Notes under the pieces: generated by a model
Told to the model about the DNA's origin: nothing
The model's database searches: none
What the model saw: only the letters and a program-made list of their open reading frames with translations
Made by a program: the position numbers and the translations under genes
Source: Voacanga thouarsii
Lineage: Eukaryota > Streptophyta > Magnoliopsida > Gentianales > Apocynaceae
Direction of reading: 5' to 3'
Length of the DNA stretch: 64,000 nucleotides
Assembly (NCBI GenBank): GCA_026120185.1
Contig: JANUWF010002144.1
Coordinates: 434,001-498,000, forward strand
Shown: one piece after another, positions 24,261 through 36,687 of the stretch
Layout of the letters: every line of letters starts with the position of its first letter
Position numbering within the stretch: the first letter of the stretch is position 1

Positions 24261-25654
24261 TAAATCCGCCTCCCTACTAAGGGTATTTACTATTGTGTTT
24301 GCTTTTCCAGGATGATATTTAATTAGACATTGAAATCCTTCCAAAAATTCCATCCATCAATTTTACCTTATGTTCAAATCCTTTCGAGTAAAAGCACACT
24401 TCAATCTCTTGAGGTCGGTGGAGATTTCTAACTCAGCTCCACATAAATAATATCTCTACTCCAAAAGGGCAAACACAATAGCAACTAACTCCAAATCATG
24501 TATAATGTAATTCTCTTCATGAAGTTCCCATTTCCTAAAGATATAAGCTATCCCTTTCTTTCCTGCATCAATACTCCTCTCAATCCTTCCTTTGACATAT
24601 TTGTGTACTCCTCATAAGGCTTGTCCATCATTGGCAATGTCAAAACAGGAGTAGAGCTTAATTATTTTCTCAACTCCCGATATTTTCTCTCATATTTTCT
24701 AGTCCAAACATAAGGAACTTTCTTTTGGGTGAGTCGACTCAAGTAAAGATATCTTAGGAAATTTCTTAGTAGATATCCGATAATATCCTACAAATCTTAG
24801 AAAATATCATATTCAGGCAGAATCTCTGGAAGTTTCCAGTTCATCACTACTTTAACTTTTTTAGGATCTACTGCACTCACGACTTTGGATATCATATGTC
24901 CCAAGAATGCTACTTCTTGTAGCTAAGACTCACACTTACTGAATTTTGTATATAGTTTGGACTACCTTAACTTTCCTAATACTTTCTGAAGATTATTGTT
25001 CATGATCTTAGGGATCTTTGGAGTACACTAGAATATCATCTATGAATAGTGCCACAAACTGGGCCGAGATATCCGGAGCGTTAGATCTATGAAACGACAG
25101 GCATCAGTGATACCAAAGGGGCATCACTACAAGCTCAAAAGTCCATATTATGTTAAATACAGTTTTCAGTATATTTTCTTTCGGAATCCAAACTTAATAA
25201 TATCCTTGCCTCAAGTCTAACTTTGAGAATCATCCTGTCCTTCGTAACTGATCAAACAATTCATCAATCATGGGCAATGGATATTTATTCTCTTTTTTCT
25301 TTCTACATTTAACCTCATAAATCTATATACATCCGTGGTAACTCAACTTTCTTTCTAACAAACAAGATGGGTACTCCTAAAGTGGAGTACTAGCCAATGG
25401 AATTCTGGCTCCATTAATTCCTTTACTTATTTCTTAAACTCCTGCAATTTTGTAGGTACTATTCAATAAGGAGTTCTTGAAATTAGCTTTGCCAATGTCA
25501 CTAACTCAATAGAAAATTCTACTTCTCTCTTCAGTGGTAATTCCTTCAATTTTACTGAAAAAACATCCAAAAACTCATTTATAATAGGAACTTCTTCAGG
25601 TTTCTTAACCCGTCCTGACTTATTAATTACATAGGCCCAGTACACCATTTCCAA
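24261..25654 (-). pseudogene. Element B reverse transcriptase and RNase H (decayed)
   Basis: The RT starts with EEVPIINEFLDVF and ELPLKREVEFSIEL (25654-25463), continues with NKYPLPMIDELFDQL, FSKLDLRQGYY and the catalytic LFIDDILVYSKD at about 25020-25048. RNase H follows with ELHEENYIIHDLELVAIVFAL, then STDLKRLKC and YHPGKANTIVN near 24260. These are standard Ty3/gypsy pol motifs in the right order. Stops and frameshifts are frequent, far more than in P, so B's coding region is older or less constrained. Confidence 0.85.
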
Positions 25655-25699
25655 TTATCTTCCGGGCCTTGAGTCCCAATGTACAAGTATTACTTTTCC

Positions 25700-26060
25700 T
25701 CCCAGTTTCGTCTACATTTCTAATACAGGTTTCCAGGCTAACATAATTTTACTGCTTTATATCTTCAATCAACTTGATTACGATGCTAGGGTAGCCAGTC
25801 CATGCTCAAGATAGCATCTTAGTCCTCTATGGGCAGGCATATCAAATCTCCTTCAAAATTTCACTTCCTACTAAGATCTTGCATTCCTCATGTACTTTCT
25901 CACTATTCATTTATTTTGTCAATGGGGCACTAACAAGAATTTCTTATGAAATTTTCTTCCTCCTTTTTATTTCCATAGCATCAAGAAATACATTAGCAGT
26001 AAGAAATGGGTAAAATCTACCAATACATTAGCATCATGATTTAAAGCTAAAGAGTGTGCC
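25700..26060 (-). pseudogene. Element B protease end (decayed)
   Basis: The minus strand gives DAILSMDWLP, a stop, HRNQVD and KAVKL, matching the conserved C-terminal part of gypsy retropepsin (DxILGMDWLxxH). The catalytic DSG region cannot be read with confidence. Confidence 0.65.
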
Positions 26061-26199
26061 TTTCACTATTATGACATAATCATCCACCTTCTTTGATACA
26101 ATTACTCGAGCATTTACTTGGTTTAGCAGATTCGGCTATAAGAGTAGAAGCCTGTCTAGGTTCTCTCTTTCTAGTCCTAACCTCTGTCCCTGATTATTT

Positions 26200-27054
26200 C
26201 TTCCTGGTCGACTTTATCCTCCTATCATTTGGAGGTGAGGGCAATTAAAACTCTTATGCCCTTCCTTCCTACAGTTAATACATCTAAAAGAGGGTCGTCC
26301 CCCCTTGGGTCTCCCTTCCTCTGCATCTTTCCTTTCTTCTGCCATCGGGGTCTTCTAAATCTTTTTCGACTTATACCCCGAAATTCACTTCAATTTCTCC
26401 TACTCATCTCTTCATTTATGCCAACATTCTCTTTGGTTCTGAATTAGTAGGAGTTGTATAGGATCCAACTGAATTGAATCATTCACATTTCTCTGCATCA
26501 GGGTATAACCAAACCAATATGTCTGAGTCTATTTCCAATTTTTCCCTGAACTCTTCGACTACAGGTACCTTCATCTCGGGTATCTCTTGATCTCTTACTA
26601 TCTCAACATCCTTGAAAGATTACATCTTGTCTTCTAATATTCCTGGAGTATCCCCGCCAAATTCCTTCTCATTATCCTAAGACAATACTACACCATCGAG
26701 ACACTATCCTCTTTATCACTATCCTGATGACGTGATTCAATATAGTCATCAATTTCATTAAAATCGCCATCCATCTCCTTATGTGGTGACGATGTCCTCT
26801 CGGGATTAGATGTCCTTTCTAGACTTAGGTCTCGCGCAAATAAGGTAGTGAAAATGCTCTTTCAGTGAAATAAGGTGTATGATAGCGGCCAGGGTCGGAT
26901 CTTGTCCAAGTGAAGCATCCTGGCACACCTGCTCGGTGGACAATCTTAATCGTTTCAAATTTTTTTCACACCCGAGTGCTAACCTATTTTTTTTCTTTCC
27001 TTCATTGCTATACTCATCTATTGGGCACTTGCACTTATCATCCTTATTCATCAT
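26200..27054 (-). pseudogene. Element B gag remnant with zinc knuckle
   Basis: A zinc knuckle RCINCRKEGHKSFNCPH (C-X2-C-X4-H-X4-C, intact) is readable on the minus strand at about 26245-26295. Upstream, 27054-26806 is open but has no clear gag signature. The interval between them is too damaged to read. Confidence 0.65.
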
Positions 27055-27113
27055 ACCTCACAATGAAAGAGTTCTATCAATTCCTATGACGATACCACAG
27101 TTCTATGAAACTA

Positions 27114-27126
27114 GGCTCTGAGTCCA
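27114..27126 (-). other. Primer binding site of element B
   Basis: On the minus strand TGGACTCAGAGCC lies two bases from the 5' LTR end. It is one dinucleotide away from TGGTATCAGAGC, the initiator tRNA-Met PBS. Confidence 0.75.
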
Positions 27127-27128
27127 AT

Positions 27129-27657
27129 TGTAACACCCCAACTAAAGGTAATAGCAGAAGCATATCAACACCGGGCGTTGCCCCATCTAGTTACCCAAAC
27201 AAGGGGTCTTTATAACGAAAAATCTAACAGAGTATTATCGAAAAGGGAAACGTCCGAACCTATTCTGCTGTCACTGTGGTATTATTCTCTATCCATAGGT
27301 CCTTCCAACTCTGGATCCTACAAAAAGGAAAGATAAAAGACACGTGTGAGATAAAAATCACTTAGTGAGTCCCGTGTGTGCTAATGTTTTATTAAAGAGA
27401 ATACAGAAAACTTTTATGAAATAACATATCATTTGTTCATTAGAAATGAATCCAAAACTCTTTAATAAAGAGTGTATTCAAAACTCAATAATTTTTTTTG
27501 GAAAACAGTGCTTCAACTTTCAAATCATTGCCCCATTTTTTTTCTGATCACAGGCACTTCTCTAACAGAAAGTCGGCCTGTATGCAAGTCCCGTAGTCCT
27601 TGCCTTCGGCTACACGGTCTCTTGTGCCAAGGACTGCGCCTTACAGTACGTCACCCG
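27129..27657 (-). repeat. Element B 5' LTR, segment 1
   Basis: Begins TGTAACACCCCAACTAAAGG and matches 5409-5587 joined to 14825-15178. It is cut by element K1 after CGTCACCCG and resumes, after a deletion, at about 39491. Confidence 0.9.
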
Positions 27658-28572
27658 TGATGGTTTTAAAGAAACAGAGAGTATGCATACGGGAATAAAA
27701 TCCAGAGAAGGGAAAAAAAAACAAAGCTTTAATGGCAGCACGGAAGTGTTAAGATCATACATTTGTGTGCTTTAAACCTCTTAGGTTGTGTAGGAATGGA
27801 TTAAACCACGGGAATAGCCTCTCCTTGCCTGCTTAATGAAGCCTCCGGTTGAAATCTCGCTAACCTCCTACTTCGCCTTATTTGCATGAATGCCAAGCTT
27901 TCCGGCTCACAGAATATTTCACTGCCTCAATCCTTATTAGTGAAACAAAGGGTAAAGAGGAGTGGTTTCAAATCTCCTTGATTCTCCTACTATTGATTAG
28001 CAAAGCCCCAAGGGAAGAACAAGAGAGGAGGAGCATGAGAGAGACAGAGCTACACGTGAGGGAGAGAAAACTAAGGGAGAATTAGGGTTTCTTTCTTCCA
28101 AGAGGCTTTAGTTGTAGTTAGCCAAAACTAGGTCTCCGATATCTGATAACAATATCCCCCGGGATATAACATTTCAAACACCCAGATGTTATCAACAGAG
28201 TAAGTTTGGCTTAACCCTAAACTCATCTAAATCGTATCTGGAAGAAACCCTATGATCCAAGCTATTGGGCCAAAATAATATTTATTTTTTTTTTTTACCC
28301 GAAAAGTCCAAAGTAATAGACATTAATTATTTATTTCTTGGGCTTATATAAAAAAATCCAATATATAATTAATGAGCCCAAATAAACCAAAATAATTAAA
28401 CTTTAATTATTTATTTCTTGGGCTTATATAAATAACCCAATAAATAATTAAACATTAATTATTTTCCTCTAGTTTAAGCCCAAGTTAATTTTCTAATTAT
28501 TCAAACTGGACCTAGGCCCTGAATAATTAATTAACCAATTAAATCAGATAATAAATTTCTCTCAACTCCTTT

Positions 28573-28617
<45 letters not shown>

Positions 28618-29705
28618 TTCCAGTCTAATAATAAATTAGACTTCCTGAATAAAATAAAATAAAATAAAATCCTCTTTAACTGAGACCAATTCATCAACCC
28701 AAAATTAATTAGGACTTACGAGCTATTCCGAGGACTAAAAAGACACATCGCCTTGACTACTAAAATGACCAAAATACCCCTACTATATTATTAGTGGTAT
28801 TTTACATTTTAAATATTTTCTAATATCACTATAAGGAAATATTGACCCCAAGGACAATGTTGCGTTAGCAAAGTCTCTGGGCTATAGGTGAAATGACTAA
28901 AATACCCCTCTACACATCACCGTACATTTAGAGAGGAAGAAGTATACTAACATCTCTTTAAATGACATCTACCATCCTTAGGCTTCTAATCCAATGATCC
29001 ACGACTTCCTGAAGTGTTTTTGATTTCCAAGGGAGCTACCCTAAAGCAAACATCCAAGTCATGTTTCCCAGGGCCCTAGATATTTAGATCATTCAGACAA
29101 CCACAAGGAGCGATATAGTACAGAAACTATTTTGTATAAGTCTGTCTTAACTAACTAGTCACACATACCCAACATATAAGTATATTGGCCCTACAATAGA
29201 ACCTCAACTATAGCATATCAAAGTATATGCTTCCAGCTTCGTCAGACCACCAACGCATACCCAAGTCATAGTGTACTAGTCCACGCTGTAGTGATAGTAG
29301 TCTAAGTTTCTACCATATAGTACTTTTAGAAACCACTACTACAAGTCTTGTTCTACGTATTCGAAATACGCTTATGTCATGAAGTGAGTGGACTATTCAC
29401 TGGCTAAAGGTAAGCCATTCTCCATTTGAAATTCATAATATAATAACCTAGACATTATGAGATTCCCATTCTCATCAATTGGTTAAGAACAAATGTTTAT
29501 ATGTTAAGTAACTCGTAATCCATACCTTACTATGAAAGACCTCCATTCACATAGACCACTTACTTAAACACAATGGGTCTTTTCCAAACGTAATTCTGCA
29601 CAAATAAAAAGTAAATTCACAAACGATTTTTGAAAATAAATTCTTTTATTAAAATATTTGATATTTACATCAGAAATCTAGTCTAAGAGGGCACACTATC
29701 CAACA
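27658..29705 (-). repeat. Element K1 3' LTR
   Basis: On the minus strand it begins TGTTGGATAGTG after the PPT and ends CCATCA. It aligns with K2 segments 4082-4543 and 58031-58965. At 2.05 kb it is long for copia. It contains a TTTA/TATT microsatellite. Confidence 0.85.
28573..28616. repeat. (TTTA)n microsatellite
   Basis: About 11 units of TTTA inside the K1 LTR, followed at about 28651-28672 by AAAAT units. Confidence 0.93.
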
Positions 29706-29718
29706 ATCTCCCACTTGC
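29706..29718 (-). other. Polypurine tract of element K1
   Basis: GCAAGTGGGAGAT on the minus strand abuts the 3' LTR, the standard copia plus-strand primer site. Confidence 0.85.
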
Positions 29719-29727
29719 ACTCTAAGA

Positions 29728-31650
29728 CTAGGTAAGTCCATAGGTGCCCACTCCTATGGCGTCTAAGTATCTCTTGAAGACTCTCTCAGCAAAAGGTTTA
29801 GTGAATGGATCTGCTAGATTGTTTTCTGAGACAATCTGTTCCACCACAACTTCCCGTCTCTAAATAAAATTCAGGATCAGGTGGTACTTTCTCTCTATGT
29901 GCTTCCTCTTCTTGTGGTTTCGAGGTCCTTAGATTGCGATACTACTCCAGTATTGTCGCAATACATCACAACTGGTCTGTCCATATGTGGTACGACTCCA
30001 AGTTCTGAAAGGAACTTCCGGAACCAGACTACTTCCTTGGATGCCTCCGAAGCTGCCACATACTCAACTTCCATGGTTGAGTCAGCAATGCAAGATTGCT
30101 TGATACTCCTCCATGAAATTGCTCCTCCAAACAAGGTGAAGACATATCTACTAGTGGATTTTCTCTCATCCTTATTCGCCTAGAAGTCTGAGTCTGTATA
30201 TCCTGTAGGAACCAAATCATCAGCCCTGTAAACTAGCATATAATCTCTCATTCCCTTGAGGTACTTGAGAATATGCTTTATAGCTTGCCAATGAACCCCT
30301 CTCCCCCCCCCCCTCCCGGGATTTAATTGATAGCTGCTAACTAAGTCTACGGTAAAGCAGATATCTTGCCTAGTACATAACATAGCGTACATAAGACTTT
30401 CCACAGTCGAAGCGTAGGGAATCCTACTTATTCTGTCCTTTTCTTCTTGAGATTTAGGACAATCCTTTGAAGAAAATGGCAACCCATGCCTGCAAGGGAT
30501 TAAAGCTCCCTTGCATGAGTCCATGCTGTACTTGGCCAGCATCTTATCAATGTATGCCGCTTGGGATAATCCTAACATTCTCTACTTCCTATTTCTAAGA
30601 AGCCTAATCCCGAGAATGTAGCTAGCTTCTCCCAAGTCCTTCATACTGAATTAACTAGATAACCAAACCTTTGTAGATGACAATGACCCTACATCATTTC
30701 CAATGAGTAGAATGTCATCCACATACAAGACAAGAAAAACTACATTAATGCCTTTAAGTTTCCTGTACACTCATGGTTCATCCTCGTTTTGAATAAAACC
30801 ATAAGACTTTACAGTCTTATCAAAACGAATGTTTCATACTCTCGATGCCTGCTTGAGTCCATAAATGGACTTCTTAAGCTTGCAAACCATATGTTCTTGG
30901 CCTTCAAAAATAAAACCTTCCGGTTGGGACATATAGATGTCTTTGCTAGGATGGCCATTTAAGAATGCCGTTTTGACATCCATTTGACATATCTCATAGT
31001 CATAATGACATGCGATGGTAAGGAGGATGTTGATGGATTTAAGCATGGCCACCGGGGAAAAGGTTTCTTCATAGTCGATTTCCTCTTTCTGAGTATACCC
31101 TTTCGCCACAAGTTTAGCTTTGAAAGTTTTCACCTTCCCGTCTGCTCCCCTCTTTTTCTTGTACACCCAGTTACACCCAATGGGTTTTATCCCTTTAGGT
31201 GAAGCTACAAGATCCCAAACCTGATTGAAGTACATAGACTCAATCTCGACTCTCATTGCTTCATGCCATAGATTTGCATCGGCATCAGCAATAGTCTCCT
31301 CGTATCTAGTGGGGTCTTGTTCCTAATGGTTAGAGACCAACTCAAAAGCTTCGCCAGTCCATCTATCTGGAACCCTAGACACTCTCCCACTACGACGAAG
31401 CTCCAGGCTCTTAAGGCTGTGCCTCTTTCTGTTCCACAATCGGGTCAGAAGAAGTTGATTCCGAAGATAACTTCTCCTCAAGTTCCAACCTTGTTGAACC
31501 TTTAGTGGAAGTACTTTGATCATCTTCCAAGTATCTAACATTGGTACTGACTAGTACCTTCTGCTCCTTAGGATGATAAAAATAACCTCAATTTGTCCCT
31601 TTTGGATAGCTAACAAAATAGCACAATTCTGATCTTGGTTCCAACTTGTC
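29728..31650 (-). pseudogene. Element K1 reverse transcriptase and RNase H (decayed, YVDD intact)
   Basis: RT motifs: GCNWVYKKKRGADG, KAKLVAKGYTQ, IDYEETFSPVAMLKSI, MDVKTAFLNG, KSIYGLKQASRV, then FLVLYVDDILLIGND at about 30695-30735 with intact catalytic aspartates. RNase H: AIKHILKYLKG, GAISWRSIKQ, IADSTMEVEYVAASEASKE, MYCDNTGV. A run of C at 30302-30314 inserts extra residues into NPGR...HW. The natural end is the TAG at 29728-29730. Stops at 31323-31325 and 30582-30584 are also present in K2 at the same codons; others, such as one before FSMKDLGEA, are private to K1. Confidence 0.88.
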
Positions 31651-31654
31651 TCCC

Positions 31655-32829
31655 TTAACCAGTACATAAGCTGGACAACCCTAAAATCATGAGATGATTC
31701 AGACCTGGCTTACGCCTAGTCCACATCTCATAGGGAGTCCTAGGTACTAACTTGGAAGGAACCAAGTTCAAAATATATGCCATTGTCTCCAGGGCATATC
31801 CCCAAAAGGACGCTGGAAGAGTAGTATGAGATATCATGCTTCGGGTCATTTCCATCAATGTCCTATTCCTTCTCTCAGCTACTCCGTTCTGCTGGGGCGT
31901 TCCTAGCATAGAGAGCTGGGATATTATTCTATAATGTACCATGTAATCCTTGAATTCACTCAGGAGGTACTCTCCACCATAATCTGATCGTAAGGTTTTG
32001 ATTAATTTACCTGTCCGACGCTCCATTTCAGCCTTAAACTCCTTGAACTTGTCAAAAGAGTCAGACTTGCATCTCGTCAGGTAAATGTAACCATACGTTG
32101 TACAATCATCCGTGAAAGTGATGAAGTACTTAAAACCTCCTCTAGCTAGTGTAGATAATAGACCACACATATCAGTGTGAACAAGACTCAATACCTCATT
32201 GGCTCTATCCGCCTTTGGTGTAAATGACCTTTTGGTCATCTTTCCTATCAGGCAGGATTTACACTGAGGCTAATTTTTCAATCTCAATGAGCCCAAAAGT
32301 CCATCATGGATTAGCCTCTAAATCCCGATTGAGTTAATATGACCTAACCTTAGATGTAAAAGGTATAAGTCATTGATATTGGTCTTTCTCTTCTTAATTA
32401 AAGGTTTAGACTGAGCGTTATTTGATTGATTATTAATTGGGTTTAAGAAAAATAGATTTCATACATGTGCCCAGTACATAAAATTTCTCTATTTCTACTG
32501 ATAAAAATACTAGAATGGAAAGAGACAGAATATCCTTGATTTATTAGTTTTGCAACTGAAATTAAATTCTGACGAAATCCAGGTACATATAAAATATCTT
32601 TTAAAACTACTATTCTATTACAATAAAAAATAAGATCTAGCTCTCCCACTGTAAGGGCCCAGACTTGTGCTTCATTTCCCACGCGTAGCCCATGTTCGCC
32701 CTTTTTAAGTCTTCTAATCTTTCTAAACCCCTGCAAGGAGTTACAGATATGATCAATGGCTCTTGAATCAACAATCCAAGTGGAAGTTGACCCAACCATT
32801 GATATAGACTCTAGATAGAAAACATTACC
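31655..32829 (-). pseudogene. Element K1 protease, GAG-pre-integrase and integrase (decayed)
   Basis: The protease region (32799-32443) reads TWIVDSRAIDHICNSLQGF: the copia triad DSG is DSR here, and K2 has R at the same place. VLKDILYVPGFRQNLISV follows. The GAG-pre-integrase module is damaged by two stops near 32260-32320. The integrase (32239-31655) is open for 194 codons: VHTDMCGLLSTLARGG, FITFTDDCTTYGYIYL, LRSDYGGEYL, QQNGVAERRNRTLMEM, SFWGYALETMAYILN. The visible D, D and E positions are present. The integrase is thus better preserved than the protease. Confidence 0.87.
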
Positions 32830-33398
32830 TATGGGGTTTTTCTTGGCTTGAAGATCTGGACACTTCTTTTTTCAGTGTCCCTTCTTCTCACATTTAAAGC
32901 ACTTACCCTTTGGTTTGTCCTTGGTCTGGGTCTTGGGCTAGGCGGCTGCATTCCTCTTCTTCCTTTTGAGCTTTCTGGACTTGGGCCCAATTCTTGAGGA
33001 AGAAGTTTTAGCAATTATGACCTTTGACTGTGGCTTCATGACCTTCTCTGCCATTTGGAGTTCCTTCATTAACTCAGTTATACTCATGTTTAACTTGTTC
33101 ATGTTGTAATTCAACTTGAACTGAGTAAAGGAACCCGGTAGAGATTCAAGAACCGTGTCCACTTGGCTCTCAGGGTCAATGATAGCCCCTAAGATTTCTG
33201 CCTCCTCAAAAGTAGCAATCATCTTGAGCATATGCTATCTGACTAATGCTCCATCAGCCATCTTAATGTTTATTATAATCCAAAGAGCCTCCTGCCTTGC
33301 GGGCTGGCTCTTATCCGTGAACATAGTGGCCAATAACTGACTGATGTCATACGCAGAAGCCATGTGCTCGTGTTTTGACTGGAGCACAATAGACATGG
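32830..33398 (-). pseudogene. Element K1 gag, 3' segment
   Basis: Downstream of D2 the gag continues: SIVLQSKHEHMASAYDISQ, TDKSQPARQEALW, a TAG at 33235-33237, HMLKMIATFEEAE, LESLPGSFTQFKLNYNMNKL, a TAG at 32938-32940, and a zinc knuckle CFKCEKKGHWKKRCPDL (intact C-X2-C-X4-H-X4-C). Both stops recur in K2. The frame joins that of 37666-37905 when D2 and one CATGG copy are removed. Confidence 0.87.
33394..33398. repeat. Target-site duplication CATGG of solo LTR D2 (left copy)
   Basis: Identical CATGG at 37666-37670. Family relative K2 has a single ungapped gag sequence at the corresponding place (about 61000). Confidence 0.93.
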
Positions 33399-33649
33399 TG
33401 TGAAACCCCGTCAAAACCGACCTTAGAGTAAGAGGGTTGGGATGCATATCATGCTTTACTTCATGATTAAATACATTTTCATATGATTTTATGTGCTTTG
33501 GATTTGAGTTTTATTGTTTTGAAGTCTTGTTGGTGAGTATTGTGTGAAAGGGGCAAAATGGTAATTTTTGCCCGAAGTGAAAATAGGGAGATAGCTTGTG
33601 GAAGGAATAGGAATTAATTTTCTAGTAAAAATAGCAACAAAAGTTATTG

Positions 33650-33704
33650 TGGTTTAGTGGTTAAAGCCTTAGAATTAATTCTTGAGGTCTTGGGTTCGAA
33701 TTCC
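33650..33704 (+). promoter_or_regulatory. tRNA-like A box and B box inside solo LTR D2
   Basis: TGGTTTAGTGG at 33650-33660 and GGTTCGAATTCC at 33693-33704, the same bases and spacing as in D1 although neighbouring positions have changed. Confidence 0.5.
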
Positions 33705-35317
33705 ATCATAGAAGTTTTAGTTTGATTAAAATTTTATTTTTGCTTAGGGGGGATTAGTCTCTGCCTTAAGGGCCTAGAGTAAGGTGGTGATAATGACCTA
33801 GGAGAGACATGTTAGGAGAATTCTCATTTCACTCCTTTGCTTTACTCGAAATTCTTAAAGGGAATTCATTCTCCCTTGACCTTTAGTTTTCTTAATTTTC
33901 AACTCCTTAGTTTGATCAAGGTGTTCTACCCTTTTCCTTTCCAGAAAATTCAGTAGAGGGCTGAGGTCTTTTAGGATCAAAATGTCCTAGTAAAAGGCTT
34001 CTCATGGTCTGTAAAATGTAAATGAATTGTGGGAAATTTCAAGAGGAAAATCCCTCTAGTAAGCTTGCTGAAATTTCACTCTATAGCTAGTTCACATTCC
34101 TTCTTGGAATGAGCTAAAATTTTCCAGGTTGTGTACCTTCAAAATGTCGAACTTCTTAGCTAACATTCCCTTCCAAATCCTGCCAGAAAAATGGCCTTAA
34201 GTTCATCTTGAAACATGAATTATTTCTGCCATTTTCAGACTGCACAAAGACTGAGCAAACCAGTGAAAAATTCTGGGCAAATCACTACCTTGGAGGCTTA
34301 AAACCAAGTTGTTTTCTTCCAGACTTTGTGCAGCACCTTAGCCATGTTTTTCCTCCATGAATAAGGATGGAAAACAGCCTTGAATACCCCTGAAACACCC
34401 CTTCAAACTCGCTGCATCTCAGCTGGAAGTGGCAGACGAAATTCTGCCAGGAAAATTCCTGTGCAGCGAAATTGTTATGCAGGAAATTTTCCAGCTTGCT
34501 ACCTATTTCTCCTCCAGCCTAAAGCACCAACCTACTTCTGTCAAAACCTCCCTTAAACCACCATTAACAGAGCTCCAATGGTGCCCTGAGCTTTTGGACG
34601 AAAGGCAGCAATGGCTGTCCGAAAATCTCTCCAACAAATCCTTGCAATTTAGCTTGATTGGTTTCCAAAATTTCAGCCATCATGTTTAGCAACTTTCCAT
34701 AAAATCTTACACCATTGACCAGACATCTTCTTCACCATTGTGCACCTTAGTTTCGGCCATCATAAGCCTCATTGAACCAGCTTTAATTCCTCAGAAAAGC
34801 TGCATATTCAGTCGGCCATAGGAGACTTCAAAGCTGTCCAAATAATCAAGATATTTTTAGAATATCTAGTTTCCAAATTCTCTTCCTAAAAATATTCTTC
34901 AATGATTGTAACAACTAACCTTTCCTTTCCCCTCCAAATCAGAGAAACAACTCTCTAAACCCTACAGAATTTCGGCAGCCCTAATTCCACAGAATTTCGG
35001 CAGCTGCTCCCAATCTCTCTCTCTCGATTTTCTCTAGCCACCAAGAACACACACACTACACCAAGAACACCTACTACCTTCTTTCACCCAATACACCTTC
35101 AAACCCTCACAAAAATCTCCAGATTTGATCTATTCTTTGCTGTGAATCCATCAACACCCTTATTAACATCAAACTCCACAAATCAACTTGCTACTTTGGA
35201 TCAAAACCAGAAATTTTTGTGAAGGTCAAGAACATCTTCAAGGTAAACTTACTCTATCAACTTCATCTTCTTTAAACTTGATCTCCAATGAGAACTTATG
35301 TGAATGAACATACTAAT

Positions 35318-35320
<3 letters not shown>

Positions 35321-35370
<50 letters not shown>
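35321..35370. repeat. (CT)n microsatellite in D2
   Basis: About 25 CT units. D1 has only a short CTT/CT tract at the matching place (about 18511-18541), and a small flanking segment is lost in D2. Confidence 0.95.
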
Positions 35371-35373
<3 letters not shown>

Positions 35374-36505
35374 CCGAATGGTCTCTTCTTCCATGACCAT
35401 GCTTTCGCCACCTCTCTTGGACAAGATTAGCCATCTAGGAGTTGAGATCTATTCTCTAAACTCTTTCAAGCATTCATCAACCAAGTAAGTACCTTCGATC
35501 CTTCTTTTAAACTCTAGAATCATGTCTCTAGGATGATATTGTTAAAAGGTGAATGGTGGTAGGATTTGAGTATATATATTTAATATTGAGATTGAAGCAT
35601 GAGCAATTGTATGATTGTGAAGAAGATGGGATTTATGCATGAAAGGTTCATCTTGGTTGATTGTATGTTGATTTGAGGTTTGATGCATGTCATAGGTAGT
35701 ATTTGTGATAATGTATACTAGAGATTATGTCACCTTTGGTGAATAGGAGTTATATGCATGACTAGAATATTGAAGCCATGTTCATGTTTATGCTAGTAAA
35801 GGTTAAGCATGTCTTAATAAATTTATATCTATGCCTAGATGCAAGATTTGGTTAATTTGATGAATTGAAGAATTGTGCATGTTCTTGATTGAGGTTGGCC
35901 ATAGGAATTGACCATGATCTAGTTGTCCCTAAAAGTAAATTTTCACTCCATGAATAAAATACTCAATAAAATAATTTCCTAGTATTTTTGAAAGCCCTAG
36001 GAAGGGTAAATTTGGATTCTTATATTCATAAAGGATATTTTAGCCAAATAAATAATAATTTTGCTAGAAAGTAAAAAAATAAATATTATTTAAAATAAAG
36101 AAATCAATTTAAGCCTTTCTGAAAAAGATTTATGTTTAGTGAAATATTTACTAAATCAAAACCCTTAAGGATTTACTTATTATTTTCCAAGAAAGGCTTA
36201 TTCAATATAATCTCAATTAGTTTTAGCTATCAATTATTTTCTAACTAAACTATCATTAAATCACTATTTTACCTAGTACCTCCTATGACTCTTGATTAAA
36301 TAAACTCTAGATTTTTCTTAACAAGATGTAAACTTTCAACTTATTAAAATTTATTTCCCAAACCATTAATTATTTTAAATAACAAATTAAACTTAGCTTA
36401 TAAACCTATTTAATTTGTGCCTTGCCTTAAAGCTTGGGACACTAGGATCATTGTAGTAGTGAGTTGAGTTGATTTAAAATTGAAGAAGTGGATTGTAGCT
36501 TGAAT

Positions 36506-36687
36506 TTGATTAAGATTTGTATTTACCCATGTGGGGTTAGGTCAGCTGTTCGAGACCTTGTTGTTGTGAGCAAGAATCAGGTAAGCTCCTGCATAAAACC
36601 TATCGATGTGAAATGTTTTCCTTATGGCAAGCTAAATATGGAGTGTATGGACACTCGTTTATTTGAAGGCAATTGAGGGTTGAATTT
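36506..36687 (+). other. 182-bp block identical between D2 and D1
   Basis: Counterpart of 19699-19880, without a single difference, inside copies that differ by several percent elsewhere. Confidence 0.85.

Noticed and set aside
18443..35434. Short frames around the CT tract of D1 and D2 (18443-18625 and 35249-35434)
   Set aside because: Driven by simple repeats; protein sequence changes with CT-unit number.
19681..36676. 62-codon frame across the identical D block as a real small protein
   Set aside because: Conservation is at nucleotide level, extends past the frame, and no signal peptide or domain is seen. Reported only as a finding.
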